Assembly (NCBI GenBank): GCA_025093985.1 | Contig: JACAAK010000004.1 | Coordinates: 2,294,001 to 2,358,000 of the forward strand | DNA: 64,000 bases | Origin: Calvatia gigantea | Lineage: Eukaryota; Basidiomycota; Agaricomycetes; Agaricales; Lycoperdaceae | Direction: 5' to 3' | Notes under the pieces: generated by a model | Told to the model about the DNA's origin: nothing | The model's input: the letters and a program-made list of their open reading frames with translations, nothing else | Database searches by the model: none | Position numbers and translations under genes: made by a program | In this document: piece after piece, positions 24,851 through 37,344 of the stretch | Numbering within the stretch: position 1 is the stretch's first letter | Layout: every line of letters begins with the position of its first letter

Positions 24851-24967
24851 TAGTCTGGATTCGATATCTACATCACACTTATACTTACTACCGTGTTTAT
24901 AAGTCTCAGTGCGGTCTTGCAGAAGAGCTCCGCTAATTTCATACTCTCTTCGTCCCTAGATTGACCC

Positions 24968-27186
24968 ATGGCTGATGTACGTATCCATCAGTCTGATCTG
25001 TGCAACGGTCTCTCAGAATCCCCTAGGTCAACACACTGAAAGATCAGGGTAACAAGGCCTTCGCTGCCAAGGATTGGGACGCCGCAATCAGTCTTTTTTC
25101 AAAGGCGATCGAGCTTGATCCCAAAAACCACGTTCTCTACTCCAACCGCAGTGCTGCACAAGCAGGTAAGAAGGAATATACAAATGCGCTCGAGGATGCA
25201 GAGAAGGTTTGCCATTTCTCAGATCTATCAGCGCCACGCGATGCCGGGTTTTGATATTGGTTTCTAGTGTATACAAGCGAATTCAGCCTGGGCAAAGGGA
25301 TATCTGCGCAAAGGAGCCGCGCTACATGGTCTCCGCCGATTCGATGATGCTATCCAAGCGTACGAGGCTGGTCTGAAGCTGGAAGACAGCCCTGCGATGC
25401 GGAAAGGTTTGCAAGAAGTTAAAGATGCTAAAGGTTCGTTGCTCTAGTCGTATCACCCAACCAACGACTTCTAACGAGGTGAACTAAAGCCGCATCGGAT
25501 GAACCTCTTGGTCTTGGGAAAATATTCTCGGATCCCAATGCCCTCGCGAAACTGGCAGCTAATCCAAGGACTTCAAAGCACCTCGCAGATCCTTCGTTTA
25601 TGCAGATGGTATGGGTTGTGATCTTCCGGCTAAGCTTTACATCGCTGATTCGTGTGTTCAGCTCCAAATGATTCAAAGAAATCCTGCCCTCGCCCAAAAG
25701 TAAAACCACAATTATTTTCCCGCTTGTCCTACGGCTAATTTAGGTCACTACAGCGCCTTGCAAGATCCTCGCATGCTCGACGCCCTGGGCGTTCTTATGG
25801 GCATTGACATTCAGGCTCAGACACGGCCTGAAGGATCTAGTGAAGGGTTCCCTCGGGAAGAAGCGAGACCTCCCACTCCTCCGGCAGCCTCACCTTCAAA
25901 TAAACCCGAACCCGCACCCGCACCTGCGAAGGAAGATGTTGAGATGGAGGAGCTCGACGAAGAGGAAGCCAAGGCCAAGAGGGAAGCTCAAGACAGCAAG
26001 AAACTTGGATCTGAGGCCTACAAAAAACGCGATTTCGATGCTGCCATAACTCACTTCGAAAAAGCGTGGGAGTTATATCCCAAGGATATCATCTTTTTGA
26101 CGAACGCAGGAGGTAAGCATACATTTCCGTTGTCAGTTAGGAATGTGGTATAATTTCCCTGTCTTAGCTGCTTACTTTGAAAAGGGTGACTACGACAAAT
26201 CCATCGAAATTTGCGAGAAGGCCGTTGATGAGGGCCGCTCGGTAAGGGGTCGCTCGGGTATCAATTCTCGGACTTAACGTCTGATCTTCCATCCAGCTCC
26301 GCTCGGATTATACACTCATCGCCAAGGCGCTCGGTCGTACCGGCAATGCGTACCAACGGAAAGGCGATCTCCCGTCGGCCATCAAATATTTCCAAAAGTC
26401 ACTAACAGAGCACCGTACACCCGACGTCCTCAACAGGCTGCGTGAAGCCGAGCGTCTTAAGACCGAGGAGGACAAGAAAACCTACATCGATCCTGAGAAG
26501 AGTCATGCTGCCCGTGAAGAAGGGAATGCCAAGTTCAAGGCTGGTGATTTCGTCAGTGCTGTCAAGGATTACACAGAGAGTATTAAGCGCGATCCTTCCG
26601 ATCCACGAGGATACAACAATCGCGCCGCCGCATATACTAAGTTAGTTGCTCTTCCCGAGGCTCTAAAAGATGTCGACCAAGCTATCAAGATCGATCCAAA
26701 GTTTGGTGCGTCACTCCTTTCCCCCATCCGTTGCTCGATATAGTAAATCGGGTCGCAGTCAAGGCGTATATCCGCAAGTCAAATATCTTGTTCGCTATGC
26801 GGGATTATACCAAGGCTATTGAGATGATCCAGGAGGCTTCCGAACACGACACTGAGAATCAACATACGAGAGAAATCCAACAGCAAGAGTTCAAGTGTCA
26901 ACAAGCACTCTTCGATCAGCGCGGTTCAGAATCACAAGAGGAGACACTGGCGAGGGCCATGCGGGATCCGGAAGTTGCGGTAAGTTTATTACCCCGAGTT
27001 TACTGCACCCGTGTTTTGGATCTCATTGCGCCCCGTCTCCAGCAAATTATGAACGACCCCGTGATGCAATCAATCCTCCAACAAGCTCAGGAGAATCCGC
27101 AGGCCCTCCAGGACCACTTTAAGAACCCTGTCGTCCGTCAGAAGATCCAGAAACTCATCAACGCTGGTATCATCCGGACGCGGTGA
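24968..27186 (+). CDS. STI1: Hsp70-Hsp90 organising co-chaperone STI1/HOP
   Basis: STI1 bridges Hsp70 and Hsp90 and hands over client proteins in the cytosol. The start is MAD followed by a 50-nt intron and VNTLKDQGNKAFAAKDWDAA. TPR1 covers the first 110 or so residues (NRSAAQAGKKEYTNALEDAE, AKGYLRKGAALHGLRRFDDA). DP1 follows, containing LQDPRMLDALGVLMGID. After an acidic and proline-rich linker, TPR2A starts at SKKLGSEAYKKRDFDAAITH and TPR2B at AAREEGNAKFKAGDFVSAVK. The C-terminal DP2 domain has DPVMQSILQQAQENPQALQD and ends at 27186. The TPR-DP-TPR-TPR-DP order is the full STI1 layout. Introns are all short. The upstream heat-shock element fits induction by heat. Confidence 0.96.
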
Positions 27187-27328
27187 TTGATGTTCTATGT
27201 GTTTTTGAATCCTTGCTACCACAATAGGTCGACCTGTGCACGTTACATAGCCCACAACATAACTAATTCACTGCATTCAAATATGAGTATCAATATTCCG
27301 GTAGACTCAGTGTCAAGCATGTCAAGGA

Positions 27329-29226
27329 TCACCACCTCCATTCTACATTGCCAATTGAACGACCTCGGACACCCTTATATGGCTTGTATGTTTCTCCAGT
27401 CACTCGTAGTTGGTCTACCTTGAGAGCCGAAAATGTATGGGATTGGATGTCAAAGCAGATCTGTAGAGCGTGTGATGGGCGAGGTTTTGTAGACCTGTTC
27501 GACGATGTCAGTGGGCGAAGCAAAACAAATTAAAAATAAGTGCTTACGGGGTTGTAAAAGAACCCCGCAGGTTCCAACTGCTCGATGGTGGTGCATTGGC
27601 GATTTCCCAGCGTAGTACCTGGTAAGTTAAGGCAACATCAACGATCAGCACTGAAACAGCTTCTGAAACAGTGATAGCGGACCTGTTTTTTTGTATCGAA
27701 CGCCCATGATGCGCCCATGTTATTAGACAGCCCCACATCAAGGGCACCTACATGTCGACCAACCCCGGACCCCCGGGCAGCTACACATTTAATGCCTCCG
27801 GCTCCTTCTCCTAGATCCATCTCCATGGTCACGTTCTCTAAAGAACGCGTTGCCAGACGCGACGTGAAAGTGACATCAAATTGAGCTGAAGGCAAGTAAA
27901 TTACGGTCTAGAAACATGAGATTATGCACGAACCGCCACTGTCTTCTATATCGTACACGATTTTTATTACGAAAGGGATTGGTACGGAATCTTTCGCTGT
28001 ACTGACGGCCTGGGAGTCCGGTGAAGTAAAGCGTGTCGTGGGTGCTGAAGCCGCAGGAGCAAAGCGATATTCAGCTAGAACTGAAGCGGCCATCTGGGGG
28101 TATGAATGAAAGTGATTTATTGTGTACCCAGCGTTGTAGCCTGATTTGACCACCTAATGTCATTGATAGCGTAGCGGGAAATGAGAAAATAATGACGTAC
28201 CGTACACAAGGGTGGAATGAACAATCAGCTAAGACGTGTGGATTCGTGAAAGATAAGAGACAATCGGGGTTTCCTATGAGTCAGATGTCAGGGAGCACAG
28301 GGACACGAAATTTATCATAAGTATGCAAGAACCTGATAACCTGCAATTAGTCTCTATCCTCCCCCATACAGTACTCGAAAGAGCTACGCCATTTCTGATT
28401 TTCGCCGAGGTGAGAAAAAATTGAAACGGTGGCGCCGTGACAGAAGATACATACTTGTTCACAATTGCAATAAGCTCTTCCACCATGTCAAAGTAAATTT
28501 CATTAGCAGTATGTCGGACGTTTGCTTTCCTCCATGGAATTGGCGATGAAAAGGGACCCCCGTTACCGGAATTGAAGGTAGTGTTGATATTAGCGCCGGC
28601 AACACTCAAAAGTTTAGTTAAGAGGGAAGGCGGAAGCACTATGTCTCGTAATGCATTGGGTGAGGTCGTCAGGGGCCGTCCACCAGCATCCAAGGTCTCT
28701 TCCAAAAGCTTAACACCGCTTGATATGAGTACAGCAAGTGGGAGCTAAAAGCTTCCTACCTGGTACACCACGTCGAAGTTCTCCTTCATCGTAGCAGCTG
28801 AGACTGTGCCGAAGTATTCCGTCAAGATGTCTACGAAGGTTTGCAGAAATGCAAAGGCTAAAAGCGGGTCCACTGATGCCCGCAATTAGGTAAACCGGGG
28901 CACTGTAGGACTGAGGCATACCATCTCCGCTAACAGGACACAGTATTCTCATGTCTCCACATGGAACGTGACAGCAAGCGCTGGGGGTACCATAGGTGAG
29001 TGAAGGGACGTATAGGACGGAATTTATGTCCGAAGGGCGCGGTGCCTTAGCCAGAGCATTGTTGAAGGCGTCGACATGAAGAAGGGGATAGGAGGGTTGA
29101 GATGACCTGAAACCAGACTGTATGATCGGCCGACTTTCAGTGATATTGTTAGGTGTCAAGGATAGTAACCACAACCGGCAAGACTGACCCAGTATTGTCA
29201 AGAAGAATGAGTCCGTCGATGGCCAT
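27329..29226 (-). CDS. APM3: AP-3 adaptor complex mu subunit
   Basis: The medium chain of AP-3, which sorts cargo from Golgi/endosomes to the vacuole. The start MAIDGLILLDNTG is at 29226, followed by RPIIQSGFRSSQPSYPLLH of the longin-like domain and DPLLAFAFLQTFVDILTEYF. The mu-homology domain then includes NEIYFDMVEELIAIVNKNG, the core GNPDCLLSFTNPHVL with ADCSFHPCVRLQRW, SLENVTMEMDLGEG, and the terminal EIQSHTFSALKVDQL type block (here DIQSHTFSALKVDQLRVTGE) ending YKPYKGVRGRSIGNVEWRW at 27329. Many short introns were placed. One exonic one-base frame break lies near 28079-28084, where PPDGRF continues as VLAEYRFAP only if one base is ignored. Confidence 0.92.
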
Positions 29227-29349
29227 CCTGATCGTGTTCAGGTAGGCGCACGGGTGCAATGATTGTGATGGAAGCCCTCTAGGTTTGTCCCTGTATATCA
29301 ATGGCTTTATTAAGATACTAAATAACAATTTATCGAAAACCAAAGACAT

Positions 29350-30737
29350 TTAGGGTGACTTCCATGACCAGTCCAAAAATTGCGACTTTTTGAATACTGT
29401 GATGAGGTCCTTCTCTCGCCGGAGCCTCGACTCGTTACCGTTCTTTTCGTGCGCTTCTCTCCACACTTTAACACATTCGTGCACCTCCTGAACATTACTA
29501 AATCCTCCGACAAGTGGGGTTTTGGTCCCTGTGCGTCGGGCCGCAAAGCCCAAAGCAAGGTTGGGTAAATCTGAATCGAGTTTTAACGCATCCTCAACTG
29601 CAGGCTTGAGGACATCGAGACCTGGATGCCAGGCAGGTGGTCTCGGGGTAAGCAAACCCATGCTAAGTGGCGACGCAGCCAAGAGTTGCTTGACCTTAGC
29701 ACGTTCATAAAAATGAGGTGCGAATGCATCGAAGGTCGAATTCTGCAGAGTGAGGTGGGAGTAAGAGAGTAACACGTCCACAGGTTCGTAGGGGTATGTG
29801 CTGTTTATCAATATGGCTAGCCTCAGAAGCGTCGGTAGAGGATAGCCTGGAGTTCTGATAAATTCAATGGATTCAACATTTCGACGGGTTGAGAGAACCT
29901 ACCGGTAATTCCGATATCCTTCACGATCCCCTCCTGTTTCATCTTGCGAAGCTCACCAAAAGCATCCAGGATCTTCTGATCACCTTCACCCCAGACCTTG
30001 GCCTTATCATCTTCCTCAAGGCCGTATGCAGCTGCCTCTGCAGCGAGCGCAGTTGTGTGATCACCGGTCGTCTTCGGTGTTACTGGTGTAGCCACAAACT
30101 CTACATCGTGGAGATAGACGGTGTCCAGATAATCCGTCTGCAGGCGCTCCAAACTTTCCAGAACACATTGGCGGATGCGTGGTGGACTATAGTCAAAGTC
30201 GCTCAGGCCAAACCGACCGCATTTCGTCATCTATGAATCTTTTCGTAGGTTTTTCCTACATATGGTTAGGCGCGACATACTATTTTGTAGGAAGACCGAG
30301 GAAAGTCTCCTTCTAGAGCCTTCAGGATGTTGCCCAGGACATATTCCGATGGGCCGTAGTACCTCGAAGTATCGAATGCGTTGATACCATACCTGTGATA
30401 TATTGGATATCGGGAGTACTTTAATACCGGGATCACCAATGACTGGGTCTCACATACCGGAGTGCCAGACGAACAGCCCTAATTCCTTCCTGGCTCAAGA
30501 TGTGGTCTTCCGAATTGTAATTGGCAGAGAATACAGCACACCCATAAACCAACGCGGGCAGGTCCAGAGGGCCGTCCACCCTTGGCTTATCGGTTTTAGA
30601 TGACATAACTCTCAGTGAGGAGCTGACAATCAACTCACGACTTGGAATCCGTCGATGGGCTGATCTTCCTCACCGTCTGGGGGGGTCACCAACGAGTGAT
30701 GCCTGAAAACACTTGCAGCATTCGTGAAATCGGACAT
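29350..30737 (-). CDS. Aldo/keto reductase, D-arabinose 1-dehydrogenase-like
   Basis: An NAD(P)H-dependent oxidoreductase of the aldo/keto reductase barrel family, near fungal D-arabinose/L-galactose dehydrogenases (erythroascorbate pathway). The start MSDFTNAASVFRHHSLV is at 30737. Catalytic tetrad positions are visible: Asp and Tyr in YGINAFDTSRYYGPSEYV, Lys in SSYKIMTKCGR, and His in LDTVYLHDVEF. The middle contains GEGDQKILDAFGELRKMKQ and GIVKDIGITGYPLPTLLRLA after splicing a 59-nt intron. The C-terminal cofactor part has SPLSMGLLTPRPPAWHPG and LALGFAARRTGTKTPLVGG. The length, about 385 residues, fits Ara2-type proteins. The substrate assignment is by resemblance only. All splices keep frame. 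Confidence 0.88.
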
Positions 30738-31064
30738 TCTCTTGGGAGTGAACGCTCGTGTAAAGGGTTGGAGGGAGGGAGTTTGATTAATCTCAATGAT
30801 TCAATCATCTAATCAGAACTCTGCATCTCCAGTTCGTCCAGAGGTCTAATATTGTTAAGCTTCAAAATAAGTTCTAAGTGTCTCACAATGGGCACGTGAT
30901 TGCAAGGGGTGGACGGGGAGGGCCCCAGAGGGGCATATCAGGGCGGGAATGCTCGTAGTGAAAGTGTATTTGAGGTCGAGCTACTCCAGCGCCAGAAAAA
31001 TCAAGTGATGAATGAATGGTAATGTCTATTAGTTTATCCCAATCACAGTTTGTCCCGGGACCAG
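30738..31064. other. Intergenic region
   Basis: About 330 bp between the aldo/keto reductase start and the NDUFA4-like stop; presumably a promoter on the left side and a 3' end on the right. Nothing else seen. Confidence 0.4.
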
Positions 31065-31542
31065 CTACGAAAAGACGTACTCTTTAGGTCTGTTCCACAA
31101 GAAAGTAGTTATTACGAGACACACCTCTTTTCAAATTTCTGTTGGACCTCCATTATCTTCGTACCCTGATCAGGCTTAATGGTGTTCCAAGGGGTAGGAT
31201 TTCCTTTTGTCCAGATGACTAGAAGAATTAGATACAAATACGTTGGACACTTCGTGAATAGCCGGAATCCTGAGGATGAACTCACCAGTGGGGCCCAGGG
31301 CCAGGCGAGCCGTGTACCAAGAAGCACCGACGATAACACCTCCGATGATAACATAGCTATCGTCATATGCAACAGTCAGATTCAAACAACAACGGCGAAA
31401 CAGCTGGCAGCATCCTCACATAGGAATTGCCTGAACCAGGGAATTGGTCGTGAGCACTCTGCTTTGCTATGGAAAAGTAGAGACCACATACCTCAACGGC
31501 AAACCAGTTCTTCATCAAATTTCTGCGAAGAGGACCAGGCAT
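31065..31542 (-). CDS. NDUFA4/MLRQ-like small mitochondrial respiratory subunit
   Basis: A protein of about 85 residues of the NDUFA4 (MLRQ) family, inner-membrane subunits assigned to complex I and, in animals, complex IV. The start MPGPLRRNLMKNWFAVE is at 31542. Two introns then isolate a mini-exon reading AIPM/I before YVIIGGVIVGASWYTARLAL, which is the single membrane span followed by GPTVIWTKGNPTPWNTIKP. The last intron gives FEKRPKEYVFS with the stop at 31065. If that last intron is retained, the protein instead ends FEKRCVS at 31112. Intron placement was guided by the family pattern NWFAVE-IP-Y-GG. Small size and splicing make this gene easy to miss. Confidence 0.82.
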
Positions 31543-32055
31543 AGTGGCAATGGAGAGTGTAGAGGTACAGTGGTTGTAGGTAGTAAAGAATGCCAAAGGA
31601 GATTTACCAAACACCTCAACTTCTCACGGCCGTTCAACGGGATATTCCGGAGCCCAAAAAGCTGGGTTTCGGGAGGCTACCCTCTCGTTTTGGTGTCTCA
31701 TGGAGGACTGTCATACACATCCACATGTATTTTCTGTAATAAAGCGTTCCAAGTCGTCTAGTAATACATAAGATAAATAACAGGGCGTCAAGCCGAGCGA
31801 GAAGTCAGGGGTTGTGTGCCTTGCACAGAAGACAGCGATTATAGCACAAAAAAACAAGGGTAAGATGTCGAACCAATACACGAAGCCACCCAAACGAATA
31901 ATAGTGGTGCGGAAGTGAATCGACATAAGGAAGGAGGGAAGGGAACAAGGCATGGGGATGGAGAGGCATACGTGTTTTTGTAACTTTTGGGCATAGGAGA
32001 ATACGTGAGGTGCGGAGAATAATAGTCTATGGCAAAATGTCGCGAAACGCAGATG
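31543..32055. other. Intergenic region
   Basis: Holds the promoter and leader of the NDUFA4-like gene and the 3' end of the large coiled-coil gene. Short open frames here are not supported. Confidence 0.4.
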
Positions 32056-35000
32056 TCAAAGAACAACGATGTCATCCATACAGTTGTTGCAGTGGAAGAG
32101 GACACCAAAGTTCATTTGCTGCCTACCTTGAACTTCCATCCTTTTCTTCAACTTCTCCAATTGTTGTTGACGCGTCACAAAACCACGACTCTTGGGCTGA
32201 GGACGTCCTTGACCTTGAGGGAGGTGCTCGTCCATGGAAAGTTCCGTTGTAGGAGTAGGACGTGTAGCAGCACCCCACGAGAAAGGAATAAAGGTGCTGA
32301 GAGAAGTCAACTTCGCTGAGATAGGGGAAGGCATAAGAGAGGCAAGCGTTGAAGGTTTGCTTTCGTTCGTCACGATATCATACTGTCGTAATGAGTCCTG
32401 CCTGTCTTCAGTTGTTGATTGTGTGAGGTCAACACTCTTCAATATCTGAGCCTGCTGACCATCCCCGTAGCCGTACGGTTCAACCTCAGTGAGTCTGGTA
32501 AAAGAGTGGTTCATTGCGGTGGTCACTAAACGCATAGAATCAGCAAGACGTACGGGCAACGTTCTGAGATGTAGGGTTCGAACCGTTTGCGTTTTTCCCG
32601 TTGCGATTGGTGTTTCCAGCTATGCTGCTCCTCATGGGTGGGTTTTTCTGGGCCTGGCGAACGGAATAGGTCCCAGTCACTTTGGGTTTGGCGAAGTGCA
32701 GAAGTTATTCGGATCGGAGAGGGAGAAGAGACCGGTTGGGGAATAAAAGAAGGAACAACACCACCACGTTTTGAAGGAGGAGTGACATAGGGACTGGGAG
32801 AAGTTGAGGGTGCGACAGCTTCAGGAGTTGTTTCCATTAGAGTAGGAGGTTTGAAGATAGAGAAGCGGGGTATAGCTGAAGGCGAAGTGGTACGGGGGGT
32901 GCGTGAATGCGGTGTTTGGTTGGAATTGGAAGGGGTGCCCGTGACGGGTGGGGATGTAGCGCCAGTGGAAGCGGAGGAAACAACGTTGACGATGGGGAAG
33001 TCCTCTGGTTTTTCCTCATAAAGATGAGCTTGTTCCAAAGCTCGACCAAAGTTGAACCCCCCATCATCACTCCCATCGTCCCCAAAGTTCAACATAGGTA
33101 ACTGAGGAGGCTCTTCAACTGGACGTTTGAGGGTTTGCACAACAAGCTGCGGGGGCTCGATAGTAAGCTCATCATCTTCGGGTCGAGGAGGCGATAAGGT
33201 GATCTTGATGCCTCCCATCTCACCAAACATCTCTTCATTTAACTCGTCATCTGAGGTTTCCTCATTTTCCTCAGGTACAACATCGAGGCGTTTCTCTTCA
33301 GCGGTAATACCAACCCCATGAGGCAAGAAAAAAGGAGATTCATCGTCGTCAGCATCCCTTAACGCACTTGCGAATAAGCTCTTGCTCTTCTCGAATGAAT
33401 ACTGAGATGGAAAGTAAGGAGCTGAACCACCATCACTGTTAGCTTCGTCCTCAAGGCAGCCAAAGAAGCGGTCCACAGAATCCTGCTTATTATGGCCTTG
33501 CAGAGATTCGGGAGCTCTCCGCGGAAATGTCCATGTCTTTGACCACGGAGGCAACGCCTGTATTGGTGCTTGTGCGTCCAAAGGTGTAGGGAAAGTAAAA
33601 ACGGCTTCGTGAGGTCCAGGTGTAGAGGGAGTGGAGGATTGGATATGGACCGCTGCTTTCTCGTCCATGGAATCTACCGAAGACGAAAGGAAATCTTTGT
33701 CCGAATCCTCTTCATCCTCAGAACTGGCGAGGCTGTTGTCTTCCTCATCAAAGTTTAGATCCCTGGATTCTTCTTCTTCTTGAACCGCTTTGAGCATGAA
33801 GGTGAACCTCGCCTCGCAATCGTCTGATGATTCTGTTTCAACTTCCGTGGCAGAACTTGCAATAGAATCAGTCGACGCAAATGCAGTTCCCGCATTACGA
33901 CCATAAGAGGATCGGGGTCGAGTTTGTGTGGGATGGACCGCCGTAATGGCTGACGTTTCTTTTTCCTGCAGCTTTCGCAACTCGCGTTCTTTCTCCAACT
34001 CGACCTGGGTGGCTTTCAGCCTCTCCTCGAGTTCTTGTATCTTCTGCTTCATTTCTTCATTCTCTTTTACCAAATCCTCCTTCTCTGTCTTCAAGGTCTG
34101 ATTCTCAGTGTTGAGATCCTCGATAGCCTTCCCGGTATTTTCTAGCTTTTCTTCGAGAGTATTCTTCTCAACTTCCAATAATCCCGCCCGTGAGCGAGCA
34201 ATCCAAGCATCGCGCCGTTCTGCCTCAACTCGCTTCGTTAGCATGATAGTCTGCTTTTCCATGTCCCCGACGCGGGTTCTCCACCCATCAACGTCCCTCT
34301 TCAGTTCATCCCGTTCTGCTTTAAGATCTGCAATTAATCGAAGCATCTCATCGCTTGGTTCACTGCCACTACCATCACTGGAAGAGACATCAGAGAGCAT
34401 GGAGGTGGGCCGCGAGCCCCCCGTCTCGGAACGAGCATAAGCCGAAGAGGCCCTCCGACGGTTCGTTAACGCCCGTTCAAGATCTGTTATACGCGCAAGA
34501 AGCGCTTTATGCGACTTAACAAGGAAGTGTTGCTCGCTGAGGCTAAGGGGGCGGTTTTGGGACGGTCCACCAGGAAAAAACTCGTCCTCACTTTGAGTAC
34601 TGTGGACGGATTCAGTGATGGAGAAACGGCGGTTCTTGAAAGTGGGCGTCATTTCGGGTGTGGGCAAACCAGCAAGACTCGTTGTGACACCGTGTGAAGG
34701 AGGCTTGTACGTAATGCTGCTCCTACGTTGAACGCGAGACTCTTCGGTTCCTGGTGTGGGAAGGGGATTCTCGTGGTTGTTGTCGATGTTGAGAGTAAGA
34801 GGCGGTCGACGGGGTGCGGGTGTTGACGTTGTACTAGTGCCGCCTTCGGCATCTTCAGCAGGAGGGGCAGGGCTGAGAGACAAGCGTCTCAGACCGGGAC
34901 GGAGGACGGGGGTCCATGAAGGAGTTGGCAAGCCTTGAAGAGAGACCAAATTTTCTGGTGTAAGAGAGAGAGGACGTAAACTGAGGGCGGGCGGGCGAGG

Positions 35001-36060
35001 CTTCGATGCGACCGGCTGGACAATATGACCTTCAACAACCGAAGGTTCAATGTCCCCTGTTTGCTCTAAGGGAAGGCTAAAGGATAGACTAGATTCACCA
35101 GAATCATCGGGGACAATGTCTGACCGATCCACGCCGGCGGCTGAAGCGGGCCTTTCGTTTTCGTGCGATACAGTTGCTTGTAAAATTGGCTCTTCTTCTT
35201 CTTCTTCTTCCTCCATGAGGGTGTGTAACTGATCCTTGGACGAAGATGAGGTAGCAAGTAATTTGAACGAATCACGCTTATTTCCAAGCAACGAGGTAAG
35301 ACCCGAACCAAATGAACTTCCTGATCCGTTAGGGAAAGTTGGCTTCGCCGCTGGTAAAATAAGGTAAGTCATTTCGTTATAGCCAAGCAGGTGCAAAGTA
35401 CTAACGGAAATCAAACGAAGTGTTCTCGAGATCAGGTGTTGTTATATCAGGGATTTCGACCTTGGCAAAGGAGACATCTGGTTTTCCCTCGAGTGCCCAC
35501 AGTGCACGACGGCGGATCGAATCCTTATCTCCAAAATTAACATTAGAGTCGGGGTTCGAAGGGGGAAGTTCAGGTAGCGAAACGCCCATGAGTTCCGCGG
35601 ACTCGGTACGAGTGGAGACAGAGGAGCGACGACGATGATGCGAATTGCGTTTGTTGGCTACAAGAGGAGGCGAATTGTTCATAGGAGGGAAAGAAAAAAG
35701 CGGGACAGTACCCTCTGAAGCCGAAGGGATAGCTGCTGGTGCTGCGTTGTTTTGACCTGCAGAGATAGAAGAGGGAAAGGATGAAGTAGAAGCATTGCGA
35801 GAGTGACTACGCGAATGAGAACGTGAATGAGAACGAATATGGCCTGTATTGGAACGGCTGGGGGCAGAAAAAGTAGACGGGGAACCGCCCAGCTTGAAGG
35901 AGTCCAACTGTGGGAGAAATTAATCAGTCGAGGTAGTTCGATAGCAACGAGACCACACCGAGAGCCTCGGCGCGGCCCAACAAGCGCAACATAGGCAACG
36001 CACCCTATTTCTAGCTGCCAACTCATGAGCGTCTTTGTCCATGATGAGAGAGGCGTCCAT
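32056..36060 (-). CDS. Large coiled-coil, low-complexity hypothetical protein
   Basis: A protein of about 1,270 residues with no assigned function. I place the start at 36060 (MDASLIMDKDAHELAARNR), spliced over a roughly 95-nt intron to LDSFKLGGSPSTFSAPSRSN. The N-terminus has an HSRS repeat tract (HIRSHSRSHSRSHSRNAS), then many Ser/Pro-rich segments with SLTP-type phosphorylation-like sites and a Glu run (MEEEEEEEEP). A long coiled coil lies at about residues 465-655 (KSHKALLARITDLERALTNR, DEMLRLIADLKAERDELK, EELEERLKATQVELEKERE type). Acidic and Pro/Thr-rich stretches follow. It ends with FVTRQQQLEKLKKRM and HCNNCMDDIVVL. This architecture is typical of cytoskeleton or polarity scaffolds, which is inference. 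Confidence 0.8.
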
Positions 36061-36373
36061 TCGGAGTTTTGCTGGTGGGTAAGAAAAGTGGCGTCTGAGT
36101 GTGTAAACCGCGAGAGAAGGACGATAAAAGAAGGAAGCGAGCTAGATCAAAGAGAGGAAGTGCCGTAGTGGCTGGGGATGGAGCAAGAGGAGGACGAGTG
36201 GACGGGTAGACGGTGGGGGGTTGGCAGAGACTGGCAGGGGCAAGCAAACCGAACACGAGTGTTAATGATCACTCAACAGCTCCATCACAACTTTCAATCT
36301 CCGACATCTGCTCCCTATCTCCTGACATGTAGATAAATACCTGGAGATTACTTACTCGTCCCTCTATCCCAGC
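36061..36373. promoter_or_regulatory. Shared promoter of the coiled-coil and isochorismatase genes
   Basis: A 313-bp divergent spacer carrying both 5' leaders; G/A-rich on the left and more mixed near 36300. No specific factor site recognised. Confidence 0.5.
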
Positions 36374-37228
36374 ATGTCTACCTTACTTGAACCCCACTCG
36401 ACCATCTTCTTTCTTTGCGACATCCAGGCGAGGTTTGGTGTGTCAATTTTTACTTTTTGCTTTTCTTTTTTTTCTCTTCCCCCTGATCTGTGATCAAGGA
36501 AGTGCTATTCATGCATACGATCAAGTGGTTGTCACGGCCAATAAACTGATCAAAGTGGCCAAGGTGCAGTCCAATTCAGTTAGGTCTTAATAAGTTGGAC
36601 TGATTCATCCTCAGCTCTTTGGGTGTGAGGTCGTTGCTACCACCCAAAATGCACGAGGTATTTTCCACTCGACTTTCCAACTCCTTTACTCACACGAGGC
36701 AGCCCTCGGTCCCATCGACCCACAGATTGACACAAGCATTCTCGGGCCTCTTTTTATCGGCACATATGATAAAACACTCTTTTCTATGTTAACGCCAGAT
36801 ATTCAGGAGGTCCTTAATTCTCGCCCACATGTCAGATTCGTCGTAATATTCGGCATCGAAGTTAGTCTGCCTACTAGTTTATGTTGACAGGCGCTCCACT
36901 GACCGACCCATTTCAGTCCCACGTCTGCATACTTCAAACTGCCCTCTCGCTTCTTGCGCTTTCGCCCATCCGCCCGCAACCACTTGTACCGTACATACCG
37001 CTTGACGGTATATCCTCATGCAATGCTTTCGAGGTTGGTGTTGCAGCTGCCCTGATGCGGGAAGCTGGTGCTGTTGTTACCTCTTCTGAATCCCTGGCGT
37101 TCCAATTAATGCGGGATGCTGGCCGTCCCAACTTTAAGGAATTCAGTAAACTTTACAAAGAGGAGAAGGAAAGGACCAAAACTGCAGGAGAAATCCTTGT
37201 TCTCGGCAGGGAAGTCACAAAAACGTAA
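36374..37228 (+). CDS. Isochorismatase-family hydrolase
   Basis: A cysteine hydrolase of the isochorismatase superfamily, about 215 residues, similar in layout to the ISOC1/ISOC2 group. The start MSTLLEPHSTIFFLCDIQA is at 36374. The expected catalytic triad is visible: Asp in FLCDIQAR, Lys in IGTYDKTLFSML, and Cys in GIESHVCILQTALSLL, the last spanning a spliced junction. ANKLIKVAKALGCEVV and TTQNARGLGPID connect the first two. The C-terminus is FKEFSKLYKEEKE with the stop at 37228. The natural substrate of this eukaryotic group is unknown. It converges with the small gene ending at 37345. Confidence 0.88.
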
Positions 37229-37344
37229 GGCCAAAATGAAATGGTTGGTACAGGGGTATTGTCTGATACTAGAGCTTATATGTAATATCAAAATTCGGAA
37301 ACATGATAGTACCCGATCTAAACTTTGGCACCTCCAGTAATTGC

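Larger units (their letters stand above)
22314..24967. other. Gene-poor 2.65-kb intergenic region
   Basis: No supportable protein gene. It contains C-rich promoter-like DNA at 22390-22660, a TATATATATATA run near 23814-23823, and a 134-codon plus-strand frame at 24265-24669 of unconvincing composition. It also holds a run of 17 A at 24757-24773 and a heat-shock-type element just before STI1. It could hold untranslated leaders or a non-coding RNA, but nothing specific is visible. Confidence 0.5.
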
